DNA from: Flavobacteriaceae bacterium
GTDB lineage: Bacteria > Bacteroidota > Bacteroidia > Flavobacteriales > Flavobacteriaceae
Length of the DNA stretch: 37,215 bases
Assembly: GCA_013002065.1 (NCBI GenBank)
Contig: JABDKT010000050.1
Coordinates: 1-37,215 of the forward strand
Direction: 5' to 3'
A model generated the notes under the pieces. The model was not told the DNA's origin. It did no database searches and saw nothing but the letters and a program-made list of their open reading frames with translations. This document shows, piece after piece, positions 1-7,800 of the stretch (the stretch's first letter is position 1; each line of letters opens with the position of its first letter). A program made the translations under genes and the position numbers.

Positions 1-314
1 GTGCTCCATTTTTCACTCCAAGTAGACGCCATTCCAATTTTTAGGGTAGTGCTGAATAAATTAGTGTGCATCCCGGCCGGGAACAATTGCAATCTGTTCC
101 TGCTAAATGTGAGTCCGGTTATTAAGGCTTGTTTTTCATTGATTACCAAGGGAAAGGTAAGATCCGCCTCGAGAGATTTAACTTCCGTACTTTCCAAAGA
201 ACCCTCGAAGTCGTTATTTAGGGTTTGGCCATAGCCAATTCTCATAAGATCGACATAATTTTGAGCCTCGCTAAAAAAAGGCAAAAAAAGGAGTAACAAA
301 AGGGTTTTTCTCAA
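1..314 (-). CDS. DUF6268-like outer membrane beta-barrel protein (3' end cut off)
   Basis: This frame is not in the supplied track because it has no ATG and runs off the left edge. It is open for 104 codons from a TTG at 314. The translation starts with a clear signal peptide, (M)RKTLLLLLFLPFFSEAQ, followed by alternating beta-strand sequence such as NYVDLMRIGYGQ and LEADLTFPLV. The style resembles the DUF6268 outer-membrane barrels of Flavobacteria, but this is recognition from memory. A possible -7 box, TATCTTTA, lies at 335-342 on the minus strand, giving a leader of about 15 nt and supporting the TTG start. The gene diverges from ileS. The plus-strand ORF 1..234 overlapping it is a shadow. 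Export is well supported; the family less so. Confidence 0.6.
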   Translation of the reverse strand, partial: MRKTLLLLLFLPFFSEAQNYVDLMRIGYGQTLNNDFEGSLESTEVKSLEADLTFPLVINEKQALITGLTFSRNRLQLFPAGMHTNLFSTTLKIGMASTWSEKWS

Positions 315-440
315 TGGGTTGGTTGTTGTTGGTTTAAAGATAGAGAATTCCAATTTAACTAAATCGTAAACAACACCGTGGGTATAGCGATTTTCAGCAG
401 AATTTCTTACTTTCGCAACCTTATAGAAGCGCACTCGATT

Positions 441-3400
441 ATGAGCATGAAATTTAAGGAATACAAAGGCTTAAACCTCCCAAAACTAGGTGAGGAGGTA
501 CTCGATTTTTGGAAATCTGAAAACATTTTCGAAGAGAGTATTTCTATTCGTGAAGGAGCCGAACCTTATGTGTTTTTTGAAGGGCCGCCTTCGGCCAATG
601 GATTACCGGGAATTCACCATGTAATGGCACGAGCCATAAAGGATATATTTTGTCGATATCACACCCAAAAAGGCTTTAAAGTAGATCGTAAAGCGGGTTG
701 GGATACTCACGGGCTGCCCATCGAACTTGGTGTTGAGAAAGAATTGGGAATTACCAAAGAAGATATCGGGAAGAAAATTTCCGTAGAAGAATACAATGCT
801 GCCTGTAGAAAAGCAGTGATGCGATACACCGACGTGTGGAACAATCTCACCGAAAGCTATGGATATTGGGTAGATATGGACGATCCTTATATCACCTACG
901 AACCCAAATATATGGAGACAGTTTGGTGGTTGCTGAAAGAAATCTACAACAAAGATTTGCTTTATAAAGGGTATACGATACAGCCTTATTCTCCCAAAGC
1001 AGGTACCGGGTTGAGCTCGCATGAGTTGAACCAGCCGGGAACATATCAAGACATCACAGACACTACCGTTGTGGCTCAATTCAAGGCTGTGGACGAGACA
1101 TTACCCGATTTTCTTAAAGGTTATCGAGATGTCCATTTTCTGGCATGGACGACCACTCCATGGACCTTACCTAGTAATACTGCATTGACAGTTGGGCCCA
1201 AAATCGATTATGTTTTGGTAAAATCCTTTAACCAATACACTTTTGAACCCATCAACGTTATTTTGGCCAAGAATCTGGTAGGAAATCAATTTAACGGGAA
1301 GTTCGAGGAAGTGGAAACTGAAGCCGATCTTTCATCTTACTCTGAAGGCGATAAAAAGATTCCTTATTTCATCGCAGAAGATTTCAAGGGTTCCGATTTA
1401 GCGGAAATACGCTACGAGCAGTTATTGCCTTTTGCATTACCTCACGATAACCCGGAAAACGCGTTCCGTGTGATTACCGGTGATTTTGTTACCACGGAAG
1501 ACGGTACCGGTATCGTGCACACAGCGCCTACTTTTGGTGCCGATGATGCAAAGGTAGCCAAAGAAGCTTCACCGGAAGTTCCACCGCTATTGGTGAAAGA
1601 TGAGAACGATAATTTGGTGCCACTGGTAGATCTACAGGGACGTTTCCGTCCTGAACTAGGTGAATTCGCTGGCAAGTACGTTAAAAACGAATACTATAAT
1701 GATGGTGAGGCTCCCGAGAAAAGTGTAGATGTTGAGCTTGCCATTAAACTGAAAATAGAAAATAAGGCTTTTAAGGTCGAAAAGTACGTTCACTCCTACC
1801 CTAACTGCTGGCGAACCGATAAGCCAATACTGTATTATCCGCTAGATTCTTGGTTCATTAAAGCGACCGCTTTTAAGGATCGCATGCATGAATTGAATCA
1901 GGAAATTAACTGGAAACCCAAGGCTACAGGCGAAGGCCGATTTGGAAACTGGCTGGCCAATGCGAACGACTGGAACTTATCTCGTTCTCGTTATTGGGGA
2001 ATTCCTTTGCCGATCTGGAGAACGGACGACGGCAAAGAAGAAATTTGTATTGGGTCGGTGGAAGAGTTGAAAGCTGAAATGGAGAAATCGGTGGAGCACG
2101 GATTTATGGATAAAGATATTTTCCAGGATTTTGTTTCAGGTGATTTTTCCGAAGAAAACTACGCTCAAATCGACTTGCACAAAAACATTGTTGATGAGAT
2201 CGTATTGGTTTCCGAAAGTGGGCAACCCATGAAACGGGAAGCCGATTTGATCGATGTTTGGTTTGATAGTGGGAGTATGCCCTATGCACAATGGCATTAT
2301 CCTTTCGAGAACAAAGAAAAAGTAGAAACTGTTTGGCGTAAAGCCGATTTTATAGCCGAAGGAGTGGATCAAACTCGAGGATGGTTTTATACGCTTCATG
2401 CTATTGCCACCATGATTTTTGATGATATCGCGTATAAAAATGTAGTTTCTAACGGACTGGTGCTCGATAAGACTGGACAAAAAATGTCTAAAAGGCTAGG
2501 CAATGCTGTTGATCCGTTCGATACATTGAAAGAATACGGTCCCGATGCCACACGTTGGTATATGATAAGCAATGCGAATCCGTGGGATAATTTAAAGTTT
2601 GATAGTGATGGAATTGCAGAGGTTCGGAATAAATTCTTCGGAACCCTTTACAATACCTATAGTTTCTTCAGTTTATATGCGAATTTGGACAACTTTGATT
2701 ATTCAGAGGCAGACATCCCTATGGAAAAACGCCCTGAAATTGATCGCTGGATCCTTTCAGAATTAAATACACTAATTAAAAAAGTGGATGAGGCCTATGC
2801 CGATTATGAGCCCACCAAGGCGACTCGAGCTATTTCAGAATTTGTTCAAGAGAATTTGAGCAATTGGTTTGTTCGTTTGAGTAGAAGGCGTTACTGGAAA
2901 GGAAGTTATGGAGAAGATAAAATTTCGGCTTATCAAACGCTATATACATGTTTGGTAACCGTGGCCCAGTTGGGAGCACCCGTGGCACCCTTCTTTATGG
3001 ATAGATTGTATAAGGATTTGACCGAAGGCGTTGTACAAGCGGGAGAAAAATCGGTGCACCTTAGTAACTTTCCGAAGTCAAACTCGTCATACATAGATAA
3101 GAAGTTGGAGCATAAAATGCAGCAGGCTCAAACAATATCTTCTTTAGTTTTATCGTTGAGACAGCGCGAGAAGATCAAAGTGCGACAACCGCTTCAGAAG
3201 ATAATGATTCCGGTTTTGGAAGAATCGGACCGACAGGAAATTTTGGCGGTTTCAGATTTAATAAAAAGTGAGGTAAATGTAAAGGAGATCGAATTGATCG
3301 ATGAAGGCTCGGGAATTTTGGTGAAGCAAATTAAGCCCGATTTTAAGAAATTGGGGCCTAAATTTGGAAAAGACATGAAAGCCGTTGCACAGGCAATACA

Positions 3401-3842
3401 GCAATTTGGGCAGGAGGAAATCGCCAAATTGGAAAAAGAAGGAGAAATATCAGTTTTGGTTAATGAAAAAAATGTTACATTCACGCTTGATGACGTGGTG
3501 ATAAGCTCTCAGGACATTGAAGGATGGCTGGTCGCAAATAGTGGAGGACTCACAGTTGCTTTGGATGTTACGATTACTCCCGAGCTCAGGAATGAAGGAA
3601 TTGCACGAGAGTTGGTGAACCGAATTCAGAACTTGAGGAAAGACTCCGGTTTTGAAGTGACAGATAGGGTTTTAGTGACCTTACAAGAAGATAAAAATTT
3701 AAAAACTGCTGTAGAGCAGAATATAGCTTACATTAAACAAGAAACCTTGACCGAATCGTTGGAATTTCAAGAAGAAGTTGGAAATGGAACGGAAATTGCA
3801 TTCGACGAGATAGTTACAAGGTTAAAAATTAAAAAACAATAA
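441..3842 (+). CDS. ileS: Isoleucyl-tRNA synthetase, IleRS2 (eukaryote-like) type
   Basis: Charges tRNA-Ile with isoleucine in the cytoplasm (class I synthetase). The long track ORF starts at 378, but family members begin near MSMKFKEYKG, so I choose ATG 441, giving 1133 residues. The nucleotide-binding signature normally reads HxGH; here it reads GIHH (residues 57-60, within NGLPGIHHVMAR). The second motif, KMSKR, is at residues 681-685. The editing (CP1) domain follows with TTTPWTLPSNTAL, and a long C-terminal region without the zinc-finger cysteines of the E. coli type fits the IleRS2 class. A poor -7-like box, TACTTTCG, lies at 408-415. The stop is 4 nt before the dksA-like gene, so the two are probably cotranscribed. 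The function is certain; the altered motif is discussed in the findings. Confidence 0.97.
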   Translation: MSMKFKEYKGLNLPKLGEEVLDFWKSENIFEESISIREGAEPYVFFEGPPSANGLPGIHHVMARAIKDIFCRYHTQKGFKVDRKAGWDTHGLPIELGVEKELGITKEDIGKKISVEEYNAACRKAVMRYTDVWNNLTESYGYWVDMDDPYITYEPKYMETVWWLLKEIYNKDLLYKGYTIQPYSPKAGTGLSSHELNQPGTYQDITDTTVVAQFKAVDETLPDFLKGYRDVHFLAWTTTPWTLPSNTALTVGPKIDYVLVKSFNQYTFEPINVILAKNLVGNQFNGKFEEVETEADLSSYSEGDKKIPYFIAEDFKGSDLAEIRYEQLLPFALPHDNPENAFRVITGDFVTTEDGTGIVHTAPTFGADDAKVAKEASPEVPPLLVKDENDNLVPLVDLQGRFRPELGEFAGKYVKNEYYNDGEAPEKSVDVELAIKLKIENKAFKVEKYVHSYPNCWRTDKPILYYPLDSWFIKATAFKDRMHELNQEINWKPKATGEGRFGNWLANANDWNLSRSRYWGIPLPIWRTDDGKEEICIGSVEELKAEMEKSVEHGFMDKDIFQDFVSGDFSEENYAQIDLHKNIVDEIVLVSESGQPMKREADLIDVWFDSGSMPYAQWHYPFENKEKVETVWRKADFIAEGVDQTRGWFYTLHAIATMIFDDIAYKNVVSNGLVLDKTGQKMSKRLGNAVDPFDTLKEYGPDATRWYMISNANPWDNLKFDSDGIAEVRNKFFGTLYNTYSFFSLYANLDNFDYSEADIPMEKRPEIDRWILSELNTLIKKVDEAYADYEPTKATRAISEFVQENLSNWFVRLSRRRYWKGSYGEDKISAYQTLYTCLVTVAQLGAPVAPFFMDRLYKDLTEGVVQAGEKSVHLSNFPKSNSSYIDKKLEHKMQQAQTISSLVLSLRQREKIKVRQPLQKIMIPVLEESDRQEILAVSDLIKSEVNVKEIELIDEGSGILVKQIKPDFKKLGPKFGKDMKAVAQAIQQFGQEEIAKLEKEGEISVLVNEKNVTFTLDDVVISSQDIEGWLVANSGGLTVALDVTITPELRNEGIARELVNRIQNLRKDSGFEVTDRVLVTLQEDKNLKTAVEQNIAYIKQETLTESLEFQEEVGNGTEIAFDEIVTRLKIKKQ

Positions 3843-3846
3843 TATC

Positions 3847-4230
3847 ATGGCGGAAGAAGTAAAGAATCGATACAGCGATGCCGAATTAGAGGAATTTAGA
3901 GTGCTTATTCAGGAGAAAATTGAAAAAGCTACCGAACAATTGCATTTAATTGAAAGTGCCTATAAAAACGATAGTAATAATGGTACAGACGATACCTCTC
4001 CCACGTTTAAGGCTTTTGATGAAGGAAGTGAAGTGATGAGTAAAGAAACCTCTTCACAGTTGGCAATTCGCCAGGAAAAGTTTATTCGCGACCTTAAAAA
4101 TGCTTTGATTCGTATTGAGAATAAGACCTATGGAATATGTCGTGTAACCGGTAAATTGATCAATCCGGAGCGTTTAAAGCTGGTTCCTCACGCTACTTTA
4201 AGCATTGAGGCCAAAAACATGCAAAAATAA
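3847..4230 (+). CDS. TraR/DksA-family RNA polymerase-binding protein with degenerate zinc finger
   Basis: A 127-residue protein with an N-terminal helical coiled-coil half (about residues 8-90) and a short C-terminal globular part. E. coli DksA holds zinc with four cysteines; here only one cysteine (C98, in YGICRVTGKLI) is left, with a histidine (H115, in VPHATLSIEA) in the later region. This degenerate form is, to my knowledge, usual for Bacteroidota homologues lying next to ileS. Members of the family bind the secondary channel of RNA polymerase and modulate promoters, often with ppGpp. Whether this one does is inference. It starts 4 nt after ileS and is followed by a strong terminator at 4311-4340. 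The ileS, dksA-like, lspA order is a common flavobacterial arrangement. Confidence 0.88.
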   Translation: MAEEVKNRYSDAELEEFRVLIQEKIEKATEQLHLIESAYKNDSNNGTDDTSPTFKAFDEGSEVMSKETSSQLAIRQEKFIRDLKNALIRIENKTYGICRVTGKLINPERLKLVPHATLSIEAKNMQK

Positions 4231-4268
4231 TTACTCATATTCTGCGTTCTACGCTTAGTGCTATAATA

Positions 4269-4304
4269 AAGTTGGTTTAGCTTCAACTTAGTTATATCTA
4301 TAAC
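4269..4304. promoter_or_regulatory. Two adjacent dyads in the leader of the gene at 4341
   Basis: AAGTTG (4269-4274) and CAACTT (4284-4289) form a perfect 6-bp inverted repeat with a 9-nt spacer. Immediately after it GTTATA-TC-TATAAC (4291-4304) is a perfect palindrome with a 2-nt centre. Both sit between the dksA-like stop and the terminator hairpin. They may be operator half-sites or RNA hairpins; the sequence alone does not decide. Confidence 0.4.
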
Positions 4305-4310
4305 AAACCT

Positions 4311-4340
4311 AACCCCATGAGTGATTATGGGGTTTTTTTT
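4311..4340 (+). terminator. Intrinsic terminator after the dksA-like gene, abutting the next start codon
   Basis: AACCCCAT (4311-4318) pairs with ATGGGGTT (4327-4334) across an 8-nt loop and is followed by T to position 4340. The next gene's ATG is at 4341, with no space left between the T-tract and the start codon. Confidence 0.85.
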
Positions 4341-4967
4341 ATGCTGAAAAAGTTTCTTCTACTATCACTTATGCTTGCCGGATTGACCACCTCGGCCCAA
4401 AAAACCATTGAAAAAGGTTGGGAAGCGATAGGAATAGATAAAATTCAAATAATTTCAGATCAAGTCTTCAATATTGAAGTAATAGCAAAGCCTTCCGATT
4501 ATTTCTATGTCCGTACCGAAATTGATGGTGAAAACTATGAAAATGTGGTAGTGGACACTTCTATTAAAAACAAAACATTAACGATTGCCACGGGATTTAC
4601 ACCCTATTTCGATGCTGCTAACGATAAATTGGCTGCTCATAAGGTTATTTCTATCGAAATGTTCATTGAAATTCCTGAAAACAAAGAGTTTTTGGTGAGT
4701 TCCTTACTAGCCTCTTTTAAAGCACAGGGAAATTTTAAAAACGTTTACACTGCCTTGTTTCAGGGGAATTGTACACTAGAAGATTTCGAAGGGAACGCTC
4801 AACTTAATACCAGGCACGGCAATATCAATGTTTCGGCGGTTAACAATGTGAAAGGAGATGCAATATCTAAAAGAGGAAAAGTAAAAAATACAATGGATAC
4901 CATTGGAATCTATCTGGTGAAGGCTCAAAGTGTTAATGGAGATATAAGTTTGTCCAAAAGCCAATAA
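4341..4967 (+). CDS. Secreted DUF4097-like (GIN-like) protein of unknown function
   Basis: I do not recognise a characterised gene. The ATG at 4341 is chosen over the track start at 4317 because it begins a clean signal peptide, MLKKFLLLSLMLAGLTTSAQ, and the upstream ATG lies in the terminator hairpin. The mature part, about 190 residues, is beta-rich with short repeated turns such as LNTRHGNINVS and AQSVNGDISLS, as in DUF4097/GIN-type right-handed beta-helix proteins. There is no lipobox, so it is periplasmic or loosely surface-attached. It lies between the dksA-like gene and lspA. The lspA promoter appears to overlap its 3' end. It is expressed either by readthrough of the terminator or from a promoter within the hairpin-rich leader. 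Confidence 0.75.
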   Translation: MLKKFLLLSLMLAGLTTSAQKTIEKGWEAIGIDKIQIISDQVFNIEVIAKPSDYFYVRTEIDGENYENVVVDTSIKNKTLTIATGFTPYFDAANDKLAAHKVISIEMFIEIPENKEFLVSSLLASFKAQGNFKNVYTALFQGNCTLEDFEGNAQLNTRHGNINVSAVNNVKGDAISKRGKVKNTMDTIGIYLVKAQSVNGDISLSKSQ

Positions 4968-4983
4968 TAATTCTTTACTTTTG
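4949..4983 (+). promoter_or_regulatory. Flavobacterial promoter for lspA
   Basis: A -33 TTTG at 4949-4952 and a perfect -7 box TACTTTTG at 4976-4983 are separated by 23 nt. The expected transcript start is around 4988, about 30 nt before the lspA ATG at 5020. This argues against the longer TTG start at 4981 given by the ORF track. Confidence 0.6.
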
Positions 4984-5019
4984 CGCTTGAAATTTGCCAA
5001 TAATCCGCAGTTGAACTCA

Positions 5020-5610
5020 ATGTCACTCAAAAAAGCCGTTTTTATCATAATTCTAGTCCTAGTTTTGGACCAGGTTTCAAAGATTTATATCAAAACCAAT
5101 TTCGCATTGTACGACGGATTTGAGGTTTTTAGCTGGTTTAAAATTTACTTTGTTGAAAATGAGGGAATGGCGTGGGGAGCGAAGATTCCCGGAGCTTATG
5201 GTAAATTAATTTTAACCTTGTTTAGATTAGTGGCTATCGTTGGAATTGGCTATTGGTTGTGGGATTCGGTTCGCAAACATGCGCCAAAAATTCTAATTGT
5301 CTCTATTTCTTTAATTTTTGCCGGCGCCTTCGGAAATATAGTCGATTCTGTTTTCTACGGACTTATATTCGAAGACAGTCACAGCCAAGTGGCGAATATA
5401 TTCCCTTCTGAAGGAGGATATGGCACTCTTTTCCACGGGAAGGTGGTAGATATGTTCTCTTTTTCCTTTTTCGACCCGGTGTTTAATGTAGCCGATTCGG
5501 CCATTAGTATTGGCGTTTCCTTGCTAATATTGTTTAATAAGAAGGCATTTCCGAAGAAAATAGAAGAAGAAACAACAGTCGAAACTACGGAAACATCAAC
5601 CGAAGGTTAA
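5020..5610 (+). CDS. lspA: Lipoprotein signal peptidase (signal peptidase II)
   Basis: An aspartic protease of the inner membrane that removes signal peptides from prolipoproteins after diacylglyceryl transfer. The start at ATG 5020 (MSLKKAVFIIIL) gives 196 residues; the TTG at 4981 falls inside the promoter. Four hydrophobic segments are visible. Family motifs are DQVSKIY near the N-terminus, NEGMAWG, GNIVDSVFYG and VFNVADSAIS; the aspartates in GNxxD and NxAD are the catalytic pair of the family. The C-terminal tail is acidic and Thr-rich. Its likely substrates include the lipoproteins in this window (M23 protein, DUF5689 protein). The stop overlaps that of the response regulator on the other strand by the palindrome TTAA. 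Confidence 0.95.
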   Translation: MSLKKAVFIIILVLVLDQVSKIYIKTNFALYDGFEVFSWFKIYFVENEGMAWGAKIPGAYGKLILTLFRLVAIVGIGYWLWDSVRKHAPKILIVSISLIFAGAFGNIVDSVFYGLIFEDSHSQVANIFPSEGGYGTLFHGKVVDMFSFSFFDPVFNVADSAISIGVSLLILFNKKAFPKKIEEETTVETTETSTEG

Positions 5611-6032
5611 GCACTATTTTTATTGAATAGGGATTCGAATTTTTGAAGATTCACTGGCTTTATTAAGTAATCTGAGACCAATGAATAGGACTTGGCACGC
5701 TCCACATCGTAAGGATTTATGGAGGAACTCACCACATAAATAGTAGTTTTTACAGAACGTCCGGTCTTAATTTTGGTAAATTCCCTTAGAAAATTCCAAC
5801 CGTCCATCACCGGCATATTAAGATCGAGTAGGATAATTTCGGGAAAACTATCTTCAGAGATATTTTCCAATATAGGAATGAAGTAATCTAAGGCTTCCTT
5901 ACCGTTCTTAAATACCAGTAAATTTTCTGAAAGTTTCTTAATGTCGACAATCTTCTTGATGAGATTGATATACACATTATCGTCGTCGATTACGCAGGCT
6001 AGTTTGATTGGAGATTGGAGGGAGGAATTCAA
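5607..6032 (-). CDS. Single-domain response regulator (CheY-like)
   Basis: A 141-residue stand-alone receiver domain. The acidic pocket is VIDDDN (D16-D18), the phospho-acceptor is D70 in LLDLNMPVMDGW, the switch serine region is VVSSS (101-104) and the conserved lysine is K125 in LIKPV. There is no DNA-binding output domain, so it acts by protein contacts or as a phosphorelay shuttle. It lies 18 bp downstream of the PAS histidine kinase on the same strand, which is the obvious partner. Its stop codon overlaps the stop of lspA convergently, and there is no room for a terminator between the two genes. The family is certain; the process controlled cannot be read from the sequence. Confidence 0.93.
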   Translation of the reverse strand: MNSSLQSPIKLACVIDDDNVYINLIKKIVDIKKLSENLLVFKNGKEALDYFIPILENISEDSFPEIILLDLNMPVMDGWNFLREFTKIKTGRSVKTTIYVVSSSINPYDVERAKSYSLVSDYLIKPVNLQKFESLFNKNSA

Positions 6033-6050
6033 TTCACGGTTGTATTGAGG

Positions 6051-7190
6051 TTAAAAAACAATTTTAAAAGTGGTTCCTATATCTACTTTACTTTCTATCG
6101 AGATTCTTCCCTGTAGGGTTTCAATCTGGTTTTTGGTAATAAACAGTCCAATACCCACCGATTCCTTACCTTCGTGGAAAGTTTGGTACATATTAAAGAC
6201 CTTGTCGCCATGTTTTTCCAGGTCAATTCCTAGTCCGTTGTCCTTGATCATCAAAGTAACTTCACCATTTTCTTTAAAGGTACAAATATCGATGACAGGA
6301 GAGCGATCCGGATGTCTGTATTTTATGGCATTGGTTAGTAAGTTTAGGAAAATACTATCCATGTAAGAAGGTAGGTAGTCGATTTCTGGTACTTCGGAAA
6401 AATCTGAATAAATTTCGGCCTCTGCATCAGAAATCATGCGATTAATAGAACTTGATACATTGTCAAGTGTCTTTTCGAAGCTTATTGTTTTACGCTCACT
6501 CAAAGACTTTGATTGAGCCGAAACAATTTCATTTAAATGATTTATAGTGTTATTGAGATTTTCAGAAATGGTATATAAGCTATCTTTTAGTTCTTCCTCA
6601 TCGGTCTTATTATCAATCGATTTCAATAATTCCAAAGTAAGATGCAAATTACTTGCATGCGACCTTAAATTGTGAGAAACGATATGAGCGAAATTAAAAA
6701 GTCTAGAATTTTGGGATTCAATTACCTTGATTGATTTCTGAAGTCTTATTTCTTTTAATTTTTCTTCATTGACATCCTGAAACACTCCTTGTATCCCAAT
6801 AATCTCACCTTCTTCATTAAAAACAGGTGTTCCCATGGCTTTTGCCCAAAATACATTCCCTTCGAAAGTCGCCATTTTAATGGTGGTCGAAAACGCTTCT
6901 CCATTACTACACGCCATGAAATAGCCAGCTGCTAACTCTTTGTGGTCGGGAGCATAAAAATCTAAGGCATTTTTTAGAGAAGGGCGAAAGTCGTCTGGGG
7001 TTTTGAGGATTCTACGGCCCTCGGGATCGAGGAAGCTCACTTTATCTACAAAGTTTACGCTCCAGCCTCCCGCTGCGTTGAGCTTAGCAATTTCTTTATA
7101 ATAGAAATTGTCAAAGGGGCTAACATCATTAAAGCTTGATGATGAGTTTTTCAACAGAGTCTTTTTTCTCTTTTGAGCTAAAAAATTCAT
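6051..7190 (-). CDS. Soluble PAS-domain sensor histidine kinase
   Basis: 379 residues without a signal peptide or membrane segment, so a cytoplasmic sensor. Residues about 35-150 form a PAS/PAC domain (FWAKAMGTPVFNEEGE, then IIGIQGVFQDV). The dimerisation helix carries the phospho-acceptor H173 in HIVSHNLRSH. The ATPase domain follows with the N box (LLTNAIKYRHPD), G1 (DNGLGID) and G2 (GIGLFITK). No cysteine or other residue pattern points to flavin or haem binding, so the signal is unknown. The single-domain response regulator follows after 18 bp. Upstream, 46 bp separates it from the cyclo-ligase gene, so it may be the distal part of the rimK operon or have its own promoter. I could not find a convincing -7 box. 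Confidence 0.93.
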   Translation of the reverse strand: MNFLAQKRKKTLLKNSSSSFNDVSPFDNFYYKEIAKLNAAGGWSVNFVDKVSFLDPEGRRILKTPDDFRPSLKNALDFYAPDHKELAAGYFMACSNGEAFSTTIKMATFEGNVFWAKAMGTPVFNEEGEIIGIQGVFQDVNEEKLKEIRLQKSIKVIESQNSRLFNFAHIVSHNLRSHASNLHLTLELLKSIDNKTDEEELKDSLYTISENLNNTINHLNEIVSAQSKSLSERKTISFEKTLDNVSSSINRMISDAEAEIYSDFSEVPEIDYLPSYMDSIFLNLLTNAIKYRHPDRSPVIDICTFKENGEVTLMIKDNGLGIDLEKHGDKVFNMYQTFHEGKESVGIGLFITKNQIETLQGRISIESKVDIGTTFKIVF

Positions 7191-7236
7191 TTACATAAGT
7201 GTTATTGGGTGGCCTAAGTTAATCAAATTATAAAAA

Positions 7237-7800
7237 CTAGGTAAATTCGTACAATTTGGATGGAGAAATGCAATAGTCAAGGCGCACATCAGTTTCTTCG
7301 TTAGGTAGTTTATCTTCAGCTTCGAAGAAGGAAAGTCCGACAAAAATGGCCTCTTTTTTGCAACTTTTCAGAAAACGATCGTAAAATCCTTTGCCATATC
7401 CAATTCGATGGCCTTTTTTATCAAATGCCAATAGAGGGACAAAAACGACATCCAAGGTTTTTTCTGAAATATCAATCCCCGATATGGGTTCGGGAATACC
7501 ATAGGAAGAAATTTTCAATTCTGTATTCTCTTGTAGTAATATATGCTGCATTTTATGGGTGTTGAAGTCCGATTTGGAAACAACCACACTTTTATCTCGA
7601 CCTAGAAGTATGTGTAATAAAAACTCGGTATTTACTTCTTTTTTTTCTGAAATGGTTAAAAATAAATGATAGTAGGTTTGGTCCCAGATAGGAAGAGCTA
7701 ACGATTGGTTGGCAATTGCCATGCTCATGTCATCAACTTCTTCTTCGGTTAAAGTAGCTCTTAGTTCTTTGTATTTTCTTCGGAAATCGGCTTTATTCAT
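7237..7800 (-). CDS. 5-formyltetrahydrofolate cyclo-ligase
   Basis: Converts 5-formyltetrahydrofolate to 5,10-methenyltetrahydrofolate with ATP, recovering folate from a storage form (also called MTHFS, YgfA or Fau). The 187-residue length is normal. The N-terminus NKADFRRKYKELRATL and the signature RIGYGKGFYDRFL near the C-terminus mark the family; the Gly/Lys-rich stretch contributes to nucleotide binding. Its ATG overlaps the stop of the upstream deacylase gene as TAATG, so it is translationally coupled to it. The link between folate recycling and the RimK pair may only be one of shared expression. Confidence 0.93.
   Translation of the reverse strand: MNKADFRRKYKELRATLTEEEVDDMSMAIANQSLALPIWDQTYYHLFLTISEKKEVNTEFLLHILLGRDKSVVVSKSDFNTHKMQHILLQENTELKISSYGIPEPISGIDISEKTLDVVFVPLLAFDKKGHRIGYGKGFYDRFLKSCKKEAIFVGLSFFEAEDKLPNEETDVRLDYCISPSKLYEFT

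Noticed and set aside
1-234. Plus-strand ORF of 77 codons at the left edge
   Set aside because: It is the shadow of a minus-strand gene whose translation begins with a clear signal peptide at 314; the plus-strand product has no recognisable feature.
378-440. N-terminal extension of IleRS from ATG 378
   Set aside because: Family members start at the MSMKFKEYKG region; the extension has no family counterpart and overlaps the likely promoter.
4262-4267. TATAAT, an E. coli-like -10 box, before the gene at 4341
   Set aside because: Bacteroidota promoters use TAnnTTTG with a TTTG at -33, and no -35 partner is present; the hexamer is common in AT-rich spacers.
4981-5019. LspA start at TTG 4981
   Set aside because: The perfect -7 box covers 4976-4983, so the TTG lies before the transcript start; ATG 5020 begins the hydrophobic N-terminus.
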